From Methyloversatilis discipulorum (GTDB lineage: Bacteria > Pseudomonadota > Gammaproteobacteria > Burkholderiales > Rhodocyclaceae), in the NCBI RefSeq assembly GCF_000527135.1, contig NZ_AZUP01000001.1, positions 310,001 to 374,000 of the forward strand: 64,000 bases of DNA. Direction: 5' to 3'. This document shows, piece by piece, positions 39,359 to 48,522 of the stretch (its first letter is position 1; every line of letters begins with the position of its first letter). The position numbers and the translations under genes were made by a program. Below the pieces are notes generated by a model. It was given only the letters and a program-made list of their open reading frames with translations. It made no database searches and was not told where the DNA came from.

Positions 39359-41731
39359 ATGTCGTTGCTGTATCCGGCCCCGGCCATCCTGTCCTTCGCG
39401 CTGGCCCTGTCCGCTGCTGTCCCGTCCCTGGCTGCTGCCGAAGCGCCGGCCGCCCTCGATTTCCACATTCCGGCGCAGGCGCTCGGCCCGGCGCTGAATG
39501 CGCTGGCTGCACAGGCCGATCTGCAGTTGATGGTCGACTCCAGCCTGGTGAGCGGAAAGCGTGCGCCGGCGGTGAGCGGACGACTCACCCCGCAGCAGGC
39601 GCTGGACCGGATTCTTGCCGGCAGTGGCCTGGCGGCCGTGGTGCGCGGTCGCGCCGTCGTTGTGCAGCCGGCGCGGACCGACGAATCAGCTGTGCCGACC
39701 TTGCCCAGCGTGGCGGTCAATGCTGCGTCCGTGGGGGAGACTGCGCTGGGGCCGGTCGATGGCTATGTGGCGCGGCGCAGCCTGACTGCGACCAAGACCG
39801 ATGTTCCGCTGCAGGAGGTGCCGCAGTCGGTGTCGGTGGTGACGCGCGAGCAGATGGAAACGCAGAACGCACAGACCTTGGTGCAGGCCCTGCAATACAC
39901 GCCTGGCGTGCACGGCCTGACGGGCGACGCCAACAGCACGACCAGCGACGGCATGCAGATGCGCGGATTCAACGTGACCGGTTCGGCGCCCATGTACCTG
40001 AATGGCGCCAAGCTGTCGCGCAATGTGTTCGCCGGGGTGGCCGAGCCCTACGGGCTGGAACGCATCGAAGTGCTGCGCGGACCGGCATCCGTGCTGTATG
40101 GCTCGACCGCGCCGGGCGGTGTGGTGAACATGGTGAGCAAGCTGCCGGCGGCTGACATGGTGCGGGAGATCCAGCTGCGCACGGATACCTACGGGCGGGC
40201 CCAGGTGGCCGCCGACCTCGGGGGAACCATCGACGAGGGCAGCGAATGGACCTACCGGCTGACCGGCCTGAGCCGGCGCAGCGACACCATGATCGATCAC
40301 GTCGATGACGATCGCGATTTCCTGTCCGGGGCCCTGACCTGGCGGCCTGATACGGATACTTCGCTCACCCTACTCGCGAACTGGCAGCACAACGACACCA
40401 CCTATGTCTATGGTCTGCCGCGCGAAGGCGTGCTCACGAAGACGGCGAGCGGACGCATTTCACGCAGCCGCTTCGTCGGCGAACCGGGCTTTAACGGGTT
40501 CGACAGCCGCAACCACATGCTGGGCTATCTGCTGAGCCATCGCATCAACGAACAGATCGAACTGCGCCAGAACTTCATCTACTTCGATTCCGAGAGCCGC
40601 TACGGCGACATCTGGATCGGTGCGCTCGACGTGGCTCAGCGCACAGTGAGCCGGGGCGCCTATCACCGGACCGACCAGAACCGCAGCTGGAGTCTGGACA
40701 ACCAGGTACAGATCAAGGGCCGTATCGGTAACACTGAACACACGGTGGTGGCCGGCGTCGATTACACGAAGGCACGCTTCGAACGTCTGCAGTACAACGG
40801 CACGGTGGCGGCGCTCGACCTGTATGCGCCGGTGTACGGCGCTCCGGTCACAATGTCGACGAATGCCGCGATCGACAACGAAGAGCACACGCGCCAGACC
40901 GGCTTCTACCTGCAGGACCACATCAAGTTCGACCAGCGCTGGGTGCTGCTGCTGGGGGGCCGTTACGACCGCGTCGACGGCTATCTGCGCAATCACCTCA
41001 ACAGCGTGCGCACCGATAGTTACGACGACAGTGCGCTGACCGGACGCGCTGGTCTGGTCTATCTGTTCGACAACGGCGTGGCGCCGTACCTGAGCTATTC
41101 GGAATCGTTCGAGCCGACCAATGGCCAGGACGTGAGCGGGCGCTCGTTCGAGCCGACCACGGGCGAACAGTACGAGATCGGCGTGAAGGTGGCGCCGCCC
41201 GGCACACGCACCAGCTTCACCGCGGCCGTCTATGACCTGACACGGCGAAATGTCACCACCACCGACCTGGCGAATCCCGGCTTCAGCATCCAGCAGGGCG
41301 AGGTGCGTTCGCGCGGTCTGGAACTGGAGGCGCGCGCCCACCTGAACCGGCAGTTGAGCGTCATCGCTGCCTACACCTACACGGACGCGGAAATCACGCG
41401 CAGCAACACCGGCAACGAGGGCGAACGGCCGGGCGGCGTGCCGCGCCACATGGCCTCGCTGTGGGCCGACTACCGCTTCGGCGAGCGCATGCCGGGACTG
41501 GGTGTGGGCGCGGGCATGCGCTATTTCGGAGATACGGAGAACAACGCCAATACCTATGTGGTGCCCTCCTATACGGTGACCGACGCGCGGATCGACTACC
41601 GGCTCGACCGTCACTGGCAGCTCGCGATGAATGTCGAGAACCTGTTCGACAAGCGCTACGCGGTGTGCACCTATGCCTGCTTCTACGGGCAGGAACGGCG
41701 CGCCACCGTGACCGCGGCCTACCGCTGGTGA
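39359..41731 (+). CDS. TonB-dependent siderophore receptor with STN signalling domain
   Basis: 790 aa outer-membrane receptor. Signal peptide to about residue 28; STN domain (about 35-110: DFHIPAQALGPALNALAAQADLQLMVDSSLVSGKRAPAVSGRLTPQQALDRILAGSGL) that talks to FecR. Plug domain with EVPQSVSVVTREQMETQNAQTLVQALQYTPGV and GLERIEVLRGPASVLYGSTAPGGVVNMVSK; beta barrel ending in an aromatic residue (AAYRW). Most like FpvA/FhuE/ferrichrome-type receptors; the substrate is unknown. Fourth element of a FecI-FecR-receptor-PepSY unit. Confidence 0.93.
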   Translation: MSLLYPAPAILSFALALSAAVPSLAAAEAPAALDFHIPAQALGPALNALAAQADLQLMVDSSLVSGKRAPAVSGRLTPQQALDRILAGSGLAAVVRGRAVVVQPARTDESAVPTLPSVAVNAASVGETALGPVDGYVARRSLTATKTDVPLQEVPQSVSVVTREQMETQNAQTLVQALQYTPGVHGLTGDANSTTSDGMQMRGFNVTGSAPMYLNGAKLSRNVFAGVAEPYGLERIEVLRGPASVLYGSTAPGGVVNMVSKLPAADMVREIQLRTDTYGRAQVAADLGGTIDEGSEWTYRLTGLSRRSDTMIDHVDDDRDFLSGALTWRPDTDTSLTLLANWQHNDTTYVYGLPREGVLTKTASGRISRSRFVGEPGFNGFDSRNHMLGYLLSHRINEQIELRQNFIYFDSESRYGDIWIGALDVAQRTVSRGAYHRTDQNRSWSLDNQVQIKGRIGNTEHTVVAGVDYTKARFERLQYNGTVAALDLYAPVYGAPVTMSTNAAIDNEEHTRQTGFYLQDHIKFDQRWVLLLGGRYDRVDGYLRNHLNSVRTDSYDDSALTGRAGLVYLFDNGVAPYLSYSESFEPTNGQDVSGRSFEPTTGEQYEIGVKVAPPGTRTSFTAAVYDLTRRNVTTTDLANPGFSIQQGEVRSRGLELEARAHLNRQLSVIAAYTYTDAEITRSNTGNEGERPGGVPRHMASLWADYRFGERMPGLGVGAGMRYFGDTENNANTYVVPSYTVTDARIDYRLDRHWQLAMNVENLFDKRYAVCTYACFYGQERRATVTAAYRW

Positions 41732-41736
41732 GCGCG

Positions 41737-43005
41737 ATGAACCGCCGGTGGTGGGTGTTGCTGCATCGCTGGGCCGGCCTGCTCATGGCCGGCTTCCTGG
41801 TGGTGGCCGGCCTGACCGGCGCCATCATTTCCTGGGATCACGAACTGGACGAATGGCTGAACCCGCATCTGCTCGAAGCGCAGGGGGCGGGGGCCGTACG
41901 CGATCCCCTGCAACTCGCCGCGGACATCGAAGCCCGTCATCCGACAGTGCAGGTGACCTATGTCCCGCTGGTGTCGGAAGCCGGCCATAGCTGGGGCTTC
42001 GGTGTGGCGCCGCGCGTCGATCGGGCACACGGCCGGTTGCACGAACCGGGCTTCAACCAGGTGTTCGTCCATCCTTCGTCCGGCGAGGAGCTGGGGCGGC
42101 GCGAGTGGGGCGCCGTATGGCCACTGTCGCGCGAGAACGTGGTGTCCTTCCTCTACAAGCTGCACTACAGCCTGCACGTGCCGGCGATGTGGGGCAGCAA
42201 CCGGTGGGGCATCTGGCTCATGGGCGTCATCGCACTCATCTGGACGCTGGACTGTTTTACCGGGGCCTACCTCACGCTGCCGGCGCGTCAGCGCGCAACG
42301 GCAGCGGTGGCCGGGAGCACGCGGCGCAGCTTCTGGCAGCGCTGGCGGCCGGCATGGACGGTGCGTCCGGGCGGCGGTAGCTACCGTCTGAATTTCGACC
42401 TGCATCGTGCGGGCAGCCTGTGGACCTGGGGACTGCTGTTCATCGTGGCCTTCACGGCATTTTCGCTGAACCTGTACCGCGAGGTGTTCCTGCCGGTCAT
42501 GTCCCGCGTGTCCGACGTGACGCCCACACCGTTCCAGCAACGCACGCCGGCGCCGCTGCTGGAACCGGTCGTGCCCGCAATCGGATTCGCGCAGGCGATC
42601 GCTGCCGGGCGCACCGAAGCGGTGGCGGCCGGCTGGCCGCATGCGCCGGGAAGCGTGTCGTACAACCGCATGTACGGCATCTACACCGTGTCTTTCTTCC
42701 AGCCGGAAGACGGACACGGTGCGGGCGGCGCAGGGCATCCGCGCGTCTGGGTCGATGGTCTGACCGGCGAGGCGCTGGGTCACATGGTTCCCTGGACAGG
42801 CACCGCAGCCGATCTTTTCGTGCACGCGCAGTTCCCGTTGCATTCCGGCCGCATCCTGGGGCTGCCCGGTCGCATCGCGATTTCCGCGCTCGGACTGGTG
42901 GTGGCAGGGCTGTCGGTGACGGGCGTGTACGTGTGGTGGTACAAGCGGCGCGGCCGGGTGGCGAAGGAGCGGGCGGGGCAGAGTGCGATGGTGCCGGCGA
43001 AGTGA
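41737..43005 (+). CDS. PepSY-associated TM protein (putative siderophore-iron reductase)
   Basis: 422 aa from the ATG at 41737; a GTG at 41728 overlapping the receptor stop is an alternative. Four TM segments: WVLLHRWAGLLMAGFLVVAGLTGAIISW, WGIWLMGVIALIWTLDCFTGAYL, LWTWGLLFIVAFTAFSLNLY and IAISALGLVVAGLSVTGVYVWWYKRR. Conserved histidines (LHRWAGL, DLHRAGSLW, HYSLH) could bind haem. PepSY regions lie in the periplasmic loops. Homologues next to TonB receptors are thought to reduce or release iron from siderophores at the inner membrane. Confidence 0.85.
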   Translation: MNRRWWVLLHRWAGLLMAGFLVVAGLTGAIISWDHELDEWLNPHLLEAQGAGAVRDPLQLAADIEARHPTVQVTYVPLVSEAGHSWGFGVAPRVDRAHGRLHEPGFNQVFVHPSSGEELGRREWGAVWPLSRENVVSFLYKLHYSLHVPAMWGSNRWGIWLMGVIALIWTLDCFTGAYLTLPARQRATAAVAGSTRRSFWQRWRPAWTVRPGGGSYRLNFDLHRAGSLWTWGLLFIVAFTAFSLNLYREVFLPVMSRVSDVTPTPFQQRTPAPLLEPVVPAIGFAQAIAAGRTEAVAAGWPHAPGSVSYNRMYGIYTVSFFQPEDGHGAGGAGHPRVWVDGLTGEALGHMVPWTGTAADLFVHAQFPLHSGRILGLPGRIAISALGLVVAGLSVTGVYVWWYKRRGRVAKERAGQSAMVPAK

Positions 43006-43036
43006 GCGGTGCGTCCGGGGCGGCACTGAGACGGGA

Positions 43037-43065
43037 AAGAAAAAAGGGCGCCCGCAGGCGCCCTT
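43037..43065 (-). terminator. Terminator of the glyA-fchA operon
   Basis: 9-bp stem AAGGGCGCC/GGCGCCCTT (43044-43052, 43057-43065) followed on the minus strand by a T-run, 20 bp after the fchA stop. Confidence 0.85.
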
Positions 43066-43084
43066 GAGATGCGGAGCAGGCGGA

Positions 43085-43714
43085 TCAGAGCTTGCTCTTC
43101 ACGACCTCGACGACACGGTCAGCCTCGGCCACCCACTTGGCCAGCAGGGCGTCGGTTTCGGCACGGCGCGAAGCGGCGAAATCGGCGTCCTTGATGCTGG
43201 GCACGTTGATGTCGACGTTCAGTGCTGCCGAGCGCAGCGCGGCGACGGCGGCCAGGGCGGCCACACCGGCGTCCGACACGACGTTCTTGTTGCCCTTCTC
43301 GGCGGCGACCAGCGACAGCGCGATCACGTCGGCGCAGGCGCGGGCGCAGGCCAGCGGTGCGTCGGTGGCCTTCTTCAGACCGTCCTGGATCGCGGCCGAA
43401 CGGGCGGCCTTCTGCTCGTCGGTGTCCTTCGGCAGACCGTAGGCGGCCATCAGGCCGTCGAAGGCTTCGACGTCGGCGCGGATGAAGTCGGTCAGCTGGG
43501 CGCGCAGTGCTTCTGCCTTGGCCAGCAGATCCTTCATTTCGCCTTCGACTTCGACGTAGGCTTTCTTGCCGATGGTCAGGTTGCACACCATGCTGACCAG
43601 CGCCGCACCCATGCCGCCCATGATGGCCGCGGCACTGCCGCCGCCCGGGGTCGGCGCGCTGGAGGCGAGCTCGTCGAGGAAGGTGGTGACCGGCTTGTCC
43701 TTGATCATCGTCAT
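43085..43714 (-). CDS. fchA: Methenyl-tetrahydrofolate cyclohydrolase
   Basis: 209 aa. Formiminotransferase-cyclodeaminase (FTCD_C)-type fold: TTFLDELASSAPTPGGGSAAAIMGGMGAALVSMVCNLTIGKK and ALRSAALNVDINVPSIKD. It converts methenyl-H4F to formyl-H4F and back, linking Fhs and MtdA. Directly after mtdA, as in Methylobacterium, where the same fused C1 branch is known. Last gene of the left serine-cycle operon, followed by a terminator. Confidence 0.94.
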   Translation of the reverse strand: MTMIKDKPVTTFLDELASSAPTPGGGSAAAIMGGMGAALVSMVCNLTIGKKAYVEVEGEMKDLLAKAEALRAQLTDFIRADVEAFDGLMAAYGLPKDTDEQKAARSAAIQDGLKKATDAPLACARACADVIALSLVAAEKGNKNVVSDAGVAALAAVAALRSAALNVDINVPSIKDADFAASRRAETDALLAKWVAEADRVVEVVKSKL

Positions 43715-43717
43715 GGC

Positions 43718-44578
43718 TCAGCCCACCATGGTCTTCGCCATCGCGTAGATTTCCGACGCGTCGAGCGAAATGTCGTTGCTTTCGAACAGCTTGCCGACGC
43801 AGGCGCGCTGCAGCGCGATCTTCAGCGCGCCGAAGCCAATGGCGCCGAACACGATCTTGCCGTGCTTGACCACGCCCTTGTCCATCATGTCCACGCCTTC
43901 GATGCCCAGCGGCGGCGTCGCGTTGGCGTCGGCAATCATTTCAAGCGTCGGGTTGTCCTTCCAGTGACGCTCTTCCAGCAGCTGGATGCCGCCGGCGCCG
44001 GTGGCGATCACCACGTTCGCGCCTTCGATGGCACGGCCGCGGGCGTCGTTGTCAGCCGCTTCGGCGACGCCGACGTCGAGGTTGAAGTTGGCCTTGAGCT
44101 GCTTGGCCGCTTCTTCGGCGGTGGCGATCTTGCGCGACACCAGCGTCACCGAGGCGCCCTCGCTGGCCAGCATCACGGCAGCGCGCGTGCCCACCGGGCC
44201 GGTGCCGCCGAGGATCACTGCCTTCTTGCCCTTCAGCGAACCGCTGTGCGCCAGCCAGGCAACGCAGGCTGCCGCGGTGGTATTGGAGCCGTTCGAGTCC
44301 AGCATCACCGACACGCGGAAGTTCGAGAAGAACTTCTTCTTGACCGCCTTGAACAGCGTCTCGCCTTCGGCCATGTTGCTGCCGCCGATGAAGATGGCGG
44401 TGTTCTTCTTGTCCTTCGGTGCGCGGGTGAAGATCGCGCCGTCGACCATGGCGCCGACGTTGTGCGGATGCACGCCGCCGTAACCGATCACGTGGTCCGC
44501 GCCGCCGTCGTGGCACACGACGCTGTCGAACACCGACGGATGTTCATCGGTATCGAATTGGTAAAGCAGTTTTTTCAT
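43718..44578 (-). CDS. mtdA: NADP-dependent methylene-H4F/H4MPT dehydrogenase
   Basis: 286 aa from the ATG at 44578, matching MtdA (288 aa). N-terminal KKLLYQFDTDEHPSVFDSVVCHDGGADHVIGYGGVHPHNVGAMVDGAIFTRAPKDKKNTAIF is MtdA-specific; the nucleotide-binding loop is VILGGTGPVGTRAAVMLASEGASVTLVSRK. It oxidises or reduces the C1 unit carried on H4F or methanopterin. Sits between hprA and fchA in the serine-cycle operon. Confidence 0.95.
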   Translation of the reverse strand: MKKLLYQFDTDEHPSVFDSVVCHDGGADHVIGYGGVHPHNVGAMVDGAIFTRAPKDKKNTAIFIGGSNMAEGETLFKAVKKKFFSNFRVSVMLDSNGSNTTAAACVAWLAHSGSLKGKKAVILGGTGPVGTRAAVMLASEGASVTLVSRKIATAEEAAKQLKANFNLDVGVAEAADNDARGRAIEGANVVIATGAGGIQLLEERHWKDNPTLEMIADANATPPLGIEGVDMMDKGVVKHGKIVFGAIGFGALKIALQRACVGKLFESNDISLDASEIYAMAKTMVG

Positions 44579-44674
44579 TGTGATGTCTCGGAGGTCTGAA
44601 AGAGGGTAGACCGCCGGCCGCACAGCCGGCGGATTCATGTCAGTCCCGCACGGCCGTTCCGAAGGAACTGACGT

Positions 44675-44714
44675 CCCCCTCGGGGGGAAACGAGCGTAGC
44701 GAGTAAGGGGGCTG
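44675..44714. repeat. Dispersed C/G-run repeat, copy 1
   Basis: A CCCCCTCGGGGGG core plus CGAGCGTAGCGAG and a trailing GGGGG, in the hprA-mtdA gap. Its reverse complement matches the repeat at 49708-49750 in the mtkA-mtkB gap. Confidence 0.65.
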
Positions 44715-44721
44715 TTTCATT

Positions 44722-45672
44722 TCAGGTCACGGTGTTGACCGGGCTGCCCTTGACGTAGGCTTCGACATTGTCGATCAGCTGGTCAGCCAGGAACTGCATC
44801 GCGCCGTCCGAGGCCCAGGCCACGTGCGGGGTCAGGATGAAGTTGGGCAGGCGCAGGTCGAGCAGCGGGTTGCCTTCCTTCGGCGGTTCCTTGGTCAGTA
44901 CGTCGAAACCGGCGCCGCCGATGATGCCTTCCTTCAGCGCGGTCACCAGGTCTTCCTCGTGCACCAGGCCGCCGCGGGCGGTGTTGATCAGGATGGCGCT
45001 GCGCTTCATCTTCTTGAACTGCTCCATGCTGAACATGTTCCGGCTTTCCGGCGTCAGCGGGCAGTGCAGGGAGATGATGTCGGACTGGGCCAGCACGTCC
45101 TCGACCGGCGTGAATTCCACGCCCGGCGCCTTCGGGCCCGGGTGGTCGGCGAACAGCACCTTCATGCCGAAGCCGCGGGCGATCTTGGCCGTACCCTGAC
45201 CGAGCACGCCTTCACCGAAGATGCCGATGGTGCTGTCGAAGAGGTCGTAGATCGGGTGGTCGAAGAAGCAGAACTGGTCCACTTCCTGCCAGCGGCCGCG
45301 CTCGACGTCCTGGCGGTACGCGATGATGCTGCGGCGCAGGGCCAGGATCAGCGCGAACGCGTGTTCCGGCACGGTGTGCACCGCGTAGTTGCGGATGTTC
45401 GACACGACGATGCCGCGCTCGCGGCAGGCCGGCACGTCGATCACGTCGTAGCCGGTGGCGGCCACGCCGATCATCTTCAGGTTCGGCAGCTGGGCCAGCA
45501 CGTCGCCGCGCAGCGGCACCTTGTTGGTGATGGCGACGGTGGCGTCCTTCAGACGTTCGACGATCTGGTCCGGGGCGGTGGTGTCGTACTCGGCCCAGGT
45601 GTGGTCGAAGGACGGACGACGGACATTGGCCTTCAGCGTGGAGCGGTCGAGAAACACAACGTGGTGCGACAT
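44722..45672 (-). CDS. hprA: Hydroxypyruvate reductase (NADH), serine cycle
   Basis: 316 aa from the ATG at 45672 (AAGGAAG upstream). D-2-hydroxyacid dehydrogenase: NAD loop TIGIFGEGVLGQGTAKIARGFGMKVLFADH, Arg in INTARGGLVHEEDLV, Glu in GGAGFDVLTKEPP and His in LTPHVAWAS. It reduces hydroxypyruvate from the Sga reaction to glycerate. Gene order sga-hprA-mtdA-fchA equals that of Methylobacterium extorquens. Glycerate kinase is not in the window. Confidence 0.95.
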   Translation of the reverse strand: MSHHVVFLDRSTLKANVRRPSFDHTWAEYDTTAPDQIVERLKDATVAITNKVPLRGDVLAQLPNLKMIGVAATGYDVIDVPACRERGIVVSNIRNYAVHTVPEHAFALILALRRSIIAYRQDVERGRWQEVDQFCFFDHPIYDLFDSTIGIFGEGVLGQGTAKIARGFGMKVLFADHPGPKAPGVEFTPVEDVLAQSDIISLHCPLTPESRNMFSMEQFKKMKRSAILINTARGGLVHEEDLVTALKEGIIGGAGFDVLTKEPPKEGNPLLDLRLPNFILTPHVAWASDGAMQFLADQLIDNVEAYVKGSPVNTVT

Positions 45673-45763
45673 GTCTCTTCCTTCTGTTCTATGGATGTAA
45701 AAGGCCGGGCGAACCCGGCCGAGCAGCAGACACGCAGGCCCGCCGGAGCGGGCCGCCGCAATA

Positions 45764-46954
45764 TTACTTCGCCTGCGGAGCGTTCGTGCGCCAGTAGGTC
45801 GAGGCAGCCGCCACGCCCGAACCCGGGGTGACGTTGATGCCGTTGTCCAGCATCGACATTTCGGCACCGGCGATCGCGCTCATCAGCGACAGCGCGTTCA
45901 GGTCGCCGAGGTGACCGATGCGGAACACCTTGCCGGCAACCTTCGACAGGCCGGCGCCCAGCGACAGGTTGTACTTGTTGTAGGCGTTGCTGATCACCTT
46001 GGCGGCGTCGAAACCTTCCGGCACCAGAATGGCGCTGACGGTGTTCGAGTACCACTCCGGTGCCTTGGCGCACAGGTTCAGCTTCCAGCCTTCCTGGACG
46101 GCGGCGCGGACGCCGTTGGCCAGGTATTCGTGGCGGGCGAAGATGTTCTCCAAGCCTTCCTCGAAAATGGTGTTCAGCGCTTCACGCATGCCGTACAGCA
46201 TCGGGATCGACGGCGTGTAGGGGAAGTAGCCGGTGGCGTTGTTCTTCTGCATGTCGCCGATGTCGAAGTAGCAGCGACGCGAGGTCGCGGTTTCCATCGC
46301 CTTCAGCGCCTTCGGGCTCATGCCCAGGATGCCCATGCCGGCCGGCAGCATGAAGCCCTTCTGCGAACCGGACACCGTGCAATCGACGCCCCACTCGTCC
46401 ATGCGGAAGTCGATCGACACCAGCGACGACACGGTATCGACCATCAGCAGCGCCGGGTGGTTGGCGTTGTTCATCGCCTTGCGCACCTTCGCGATGTCGC
46501 TCGACACGCCGGTGGCGGTCTCGTTCTGGCAGGCCAGCACGGCCTTGATCTTGTGCTCCTTGTCGGCGCGCAGGATTTCTTCGTACTGGTCGTAAGGCAC
46601 GCCGGTGCCCCACTCGACGTCGAGCACCTGGACTTCGAACCCCAGACGCTGCGCCATGTCGGCCCACAGGTGGCTGAACTGGCCGAAGCGCGAGCACAGC
46701 ACCTTGTCGCCCGGCGACAGCGTGTTGGTCAGCGCCGCTTCCCACATGCCGGTACCGGATGCCGGGAAGGTGAAGATGGTGCCTTCGGTGGTCTTGAACA
46801 CCTTCTTCAGGTCGGCCAGCACCGACAGCGCCAGTTCCGGGAACTTGGGCGAGCGGTGGTCTTCCTGCGGCACGACCATGGCGCGCAGGATGCGCTCCGG
46901 CGTGTTGGTGGGACCAGGCACGTAAAGATGGTTACGACCGGCGATTCGAGACAT
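45764..46954 (-). CDS. sgaA: Serine-glyoxylate aminotransferase
   Basis: 396 aa from the ATG at 46954 (CAGGAG upstream). Class V PLP enzyme: GRNHLYVPGPTNTPERILRAM, ASGTGMWEAALTN, VDTVSSLVSIDFRMDEWGVDCTVSGSQKGFMLPAG with the PLP lysine. It transfers the amino group from serine to glyoxylate, giving hydroxypyruvate and glycine, a serine-cycle-defining step. Confidence 0.96.
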   Translation of the reverse strand: MSRIAGRNHLYVPGPTNTPERILRAMVVPQEDHRSPKFPELALSVLADLKKVFKTTEGTIFTFPASGTGMWEAALTNTLSPGDKVLCSRFGQFSHLWADMAQRLGFEVQVLDVEWGTGVPYDQYEEILRADKEHKIKAVLACQNETATGVSSDIAKVRKAMNNANHPALLMVDTVSSLVSIDFRMDEWGVDCTVSGSQKGFMLPAGMGILGMSPKALKAMETATSRRCYFDIGDMQKNNATGYFPYTPSIPMLYGMREALNTIFEEGLENIFARHEYLANGVRAAVQEGWKLNLCAKAPEWYSNTVSAILVPEGFDAAKVISNAYNKYNLSLGAGLSKVAGKVFRIGHLGDLNALSLMSAIAGAEMSMLDNGINVTPGSGVAAASTYWRTNAPQAK

Positions 46955-47007
46955 GGCGAAACTCCTGTAATTGCTTTGAAAGGTGTCGGGGTGGCTGACC
47001 GCTTGTT

Positions 47008-48264
47008 TTATTTGTTGCGGCCGTAGACCGGGAACGCGTCGCACAGCTTGGTGACGTCGGCGACCACGCGTGCGATCACGGCGTCGTCGTTCGGTGCGTC
47101 CAGCACGTCCACGATCAGGTTTGCAACTTGCTTCGCCTCGGCTTCCTTAAAGCCGCGGGTCGTCATGGCAGGGCTGCCGATTCGAATGCCACTGGTCACG
47201 AACGGCTTTTGCGGGTCGTTCGGGATGGCGTTCTTATTGACCGTGATGTGTGCACGGCCCAGCGCTGCTTCTGCGTCCTTGCCAGTGATGTTTTTGGCAC
47301 GCAGATCGACGAGGAACAGGTGGGACTGGGTACGGCCCGAAACGATGCGCACGCCACGCTCGACGAGCGTTTCGGCCATCACCTGGGCGTTCTTCAGCAC
47401 CTGTTGCTGGTAAGTCTTGAATTCCGGGGTCGCGGCTTCCTTGAAGGCGACGGCCTTGGCGGCGATGACGTGCATCAGCGGGCCGCCCTGGATACCCGGG
47501 AAAATCATCGAGTTCAGCGGCTTCTCGAACTCGGCCTTGGCCATGATCACGCCACCGCGCGGGCCGCGCAGCGTCTTGTGCGTGGTCGAGGTGACGAAGT
47601 CGGCGATGCCGATCGGGCTCGGGTACAGGCCGGCAGCGACCAGGCCGGAGTAGTGGGCCATGTCGACCAGCAGGTAGGCGCCGACCGAATCAGCGATCTC
47701 GCGGAAGCGCTTGAAATCGATGTGCAGGGCGTAGGCGGACGCACCGGCCACGATCATCTTCGGCTTGTGTTCCTTGGCCAGCGCTTCGACCTGTGCGTAG
47801 TCGATCGCTTCGGTTTCGGGATCGAGACCGTAGGCCACGCCCTTGTAGATCTTGCCGGAGAAGTTCACCGACGAACCGTGCGTCAGGTGACCGCCGTGGG
47901 CCAGCGACATGCCGAGGATGGTGTCGCCCGGCTGCAGCATCGCCATATAGACACCGGCGTTGGCCTGCGAACCCGAATGCGGCTGCACGTTGGCGTATTC
48001 GGCGCCGAACAGTGCCTTGAGGCGATCGATCGCCAGCTGTTCCGCGACGTCGACATGCTCACAGCCACCGTAGTAACGCTTGCCCGGATAACCTTCGGCG
48101 TACTTGTTCGTCAGTACGGAGCCCTGGGCTTCCATGACCGCCGGGCTGGCGTAGTTTTCCGACGCGATCAGCTCGATGTGGTGTTCCTGACGGGCGTACT
48201 CCGCTTCCATGGCGGCCCACAGTTCGGGGTCGGAATGGGCGATGGTCTGTTTCGGGTCAAACAT
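47008..48264 (-). CDS. glyA: Serine hydroxymethyltransferase
   Basis: 418 aa. Transfers the methylene-H4F carbon to glycine, giving serine. PLP lysine in [16 protein letters not shown]-terminal [65 protein letters not shown]. First gene of the left serine-cycle operon; its promoter lies in the divergent gap with mtkA. Being cotranscribed with sga marks it as the methylotrophic isoform rather than a housekeeping copy. Confidence 0.96.
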   Translation of the reverse strand: MFDPKQTIAHSDPELWAAMEAEYARQEHHIELIASENYASPAVMEAQGSVLTNKYAEGYPGKRYYGGCEHVDVAEQLAIDRLKALFGAEYANVQPHSGSQANAGVYMAMLQPGDTILGMSLAHGGHLTHGSSVNFSGKIYKGVAYGLDPETEAIDYAQVEALAKEHKPKMIVAGASAYALHIDFKRFREIADSVGAYLLVDMAHYSGLVAAGLYPSPIGIADFVTSTTHKTLRGPRGGVIMAKAEFEKPLNSMIFPGIQGGPLMHVIAAKAVAFKEAATPEFKTYQQQVLKNAQVMAETLVERGVRIVSGRTQSHLFLVDLRAKNITGKDAEAALGRAHITVNKNAIPNDPQKPFVTSGIRIGSPAMTTRGFKEAEAKQVANLIVDVLDAPNDDAVIARVVADVTKLCDAFPVYGRNK

Positions 48265-48522
48265 TCGGATTACCTTTCTGAGTGAGCTTTCGGCCCGCGT
48301 CCTCTGCAGGCCTTATGAAGTAATACAAGGCAAGCAGACTATATCTGATGGATCAAGGGCCTCGTATCGGACTTTCTTATTGCCGTGATAAGTATAAGTG
48401 AAGCTTAATTGAAAAGACCTCATCCATAATTCTTTACAACGAATCCGGTGTTCGACCCTGTGCGGGCACCTCGCGGTTCAGCGATGAACCACCACTCTCT
48501 TCCACACGACAGAAGGTGAAGC
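48265..48522. promoter_or_regulatory. Divergent control region of the two serine-cycle operons
   Basis: 258 bp, AT-rich compared with its surroundings. It holds a dyad CTTAT-N7-ATAAG (48376-48392) overlapping a T-N11-A pattern as bound by LysR-type regulators, with ATAAGTATAAGT direct repeats beside it (48388-48399). In M. extorquens the LysR-type QscR controls these genes. No regulator gene is present in the window. No glycine-riboswitch-like structure was recognised. Confidence 0.5.

Noticed and set aside
48265..48522. Glycine riboswitch ahead of glyA
   Set aside because: No tandem aptamer-like structure or expression-platform terminator could be found in the leader.
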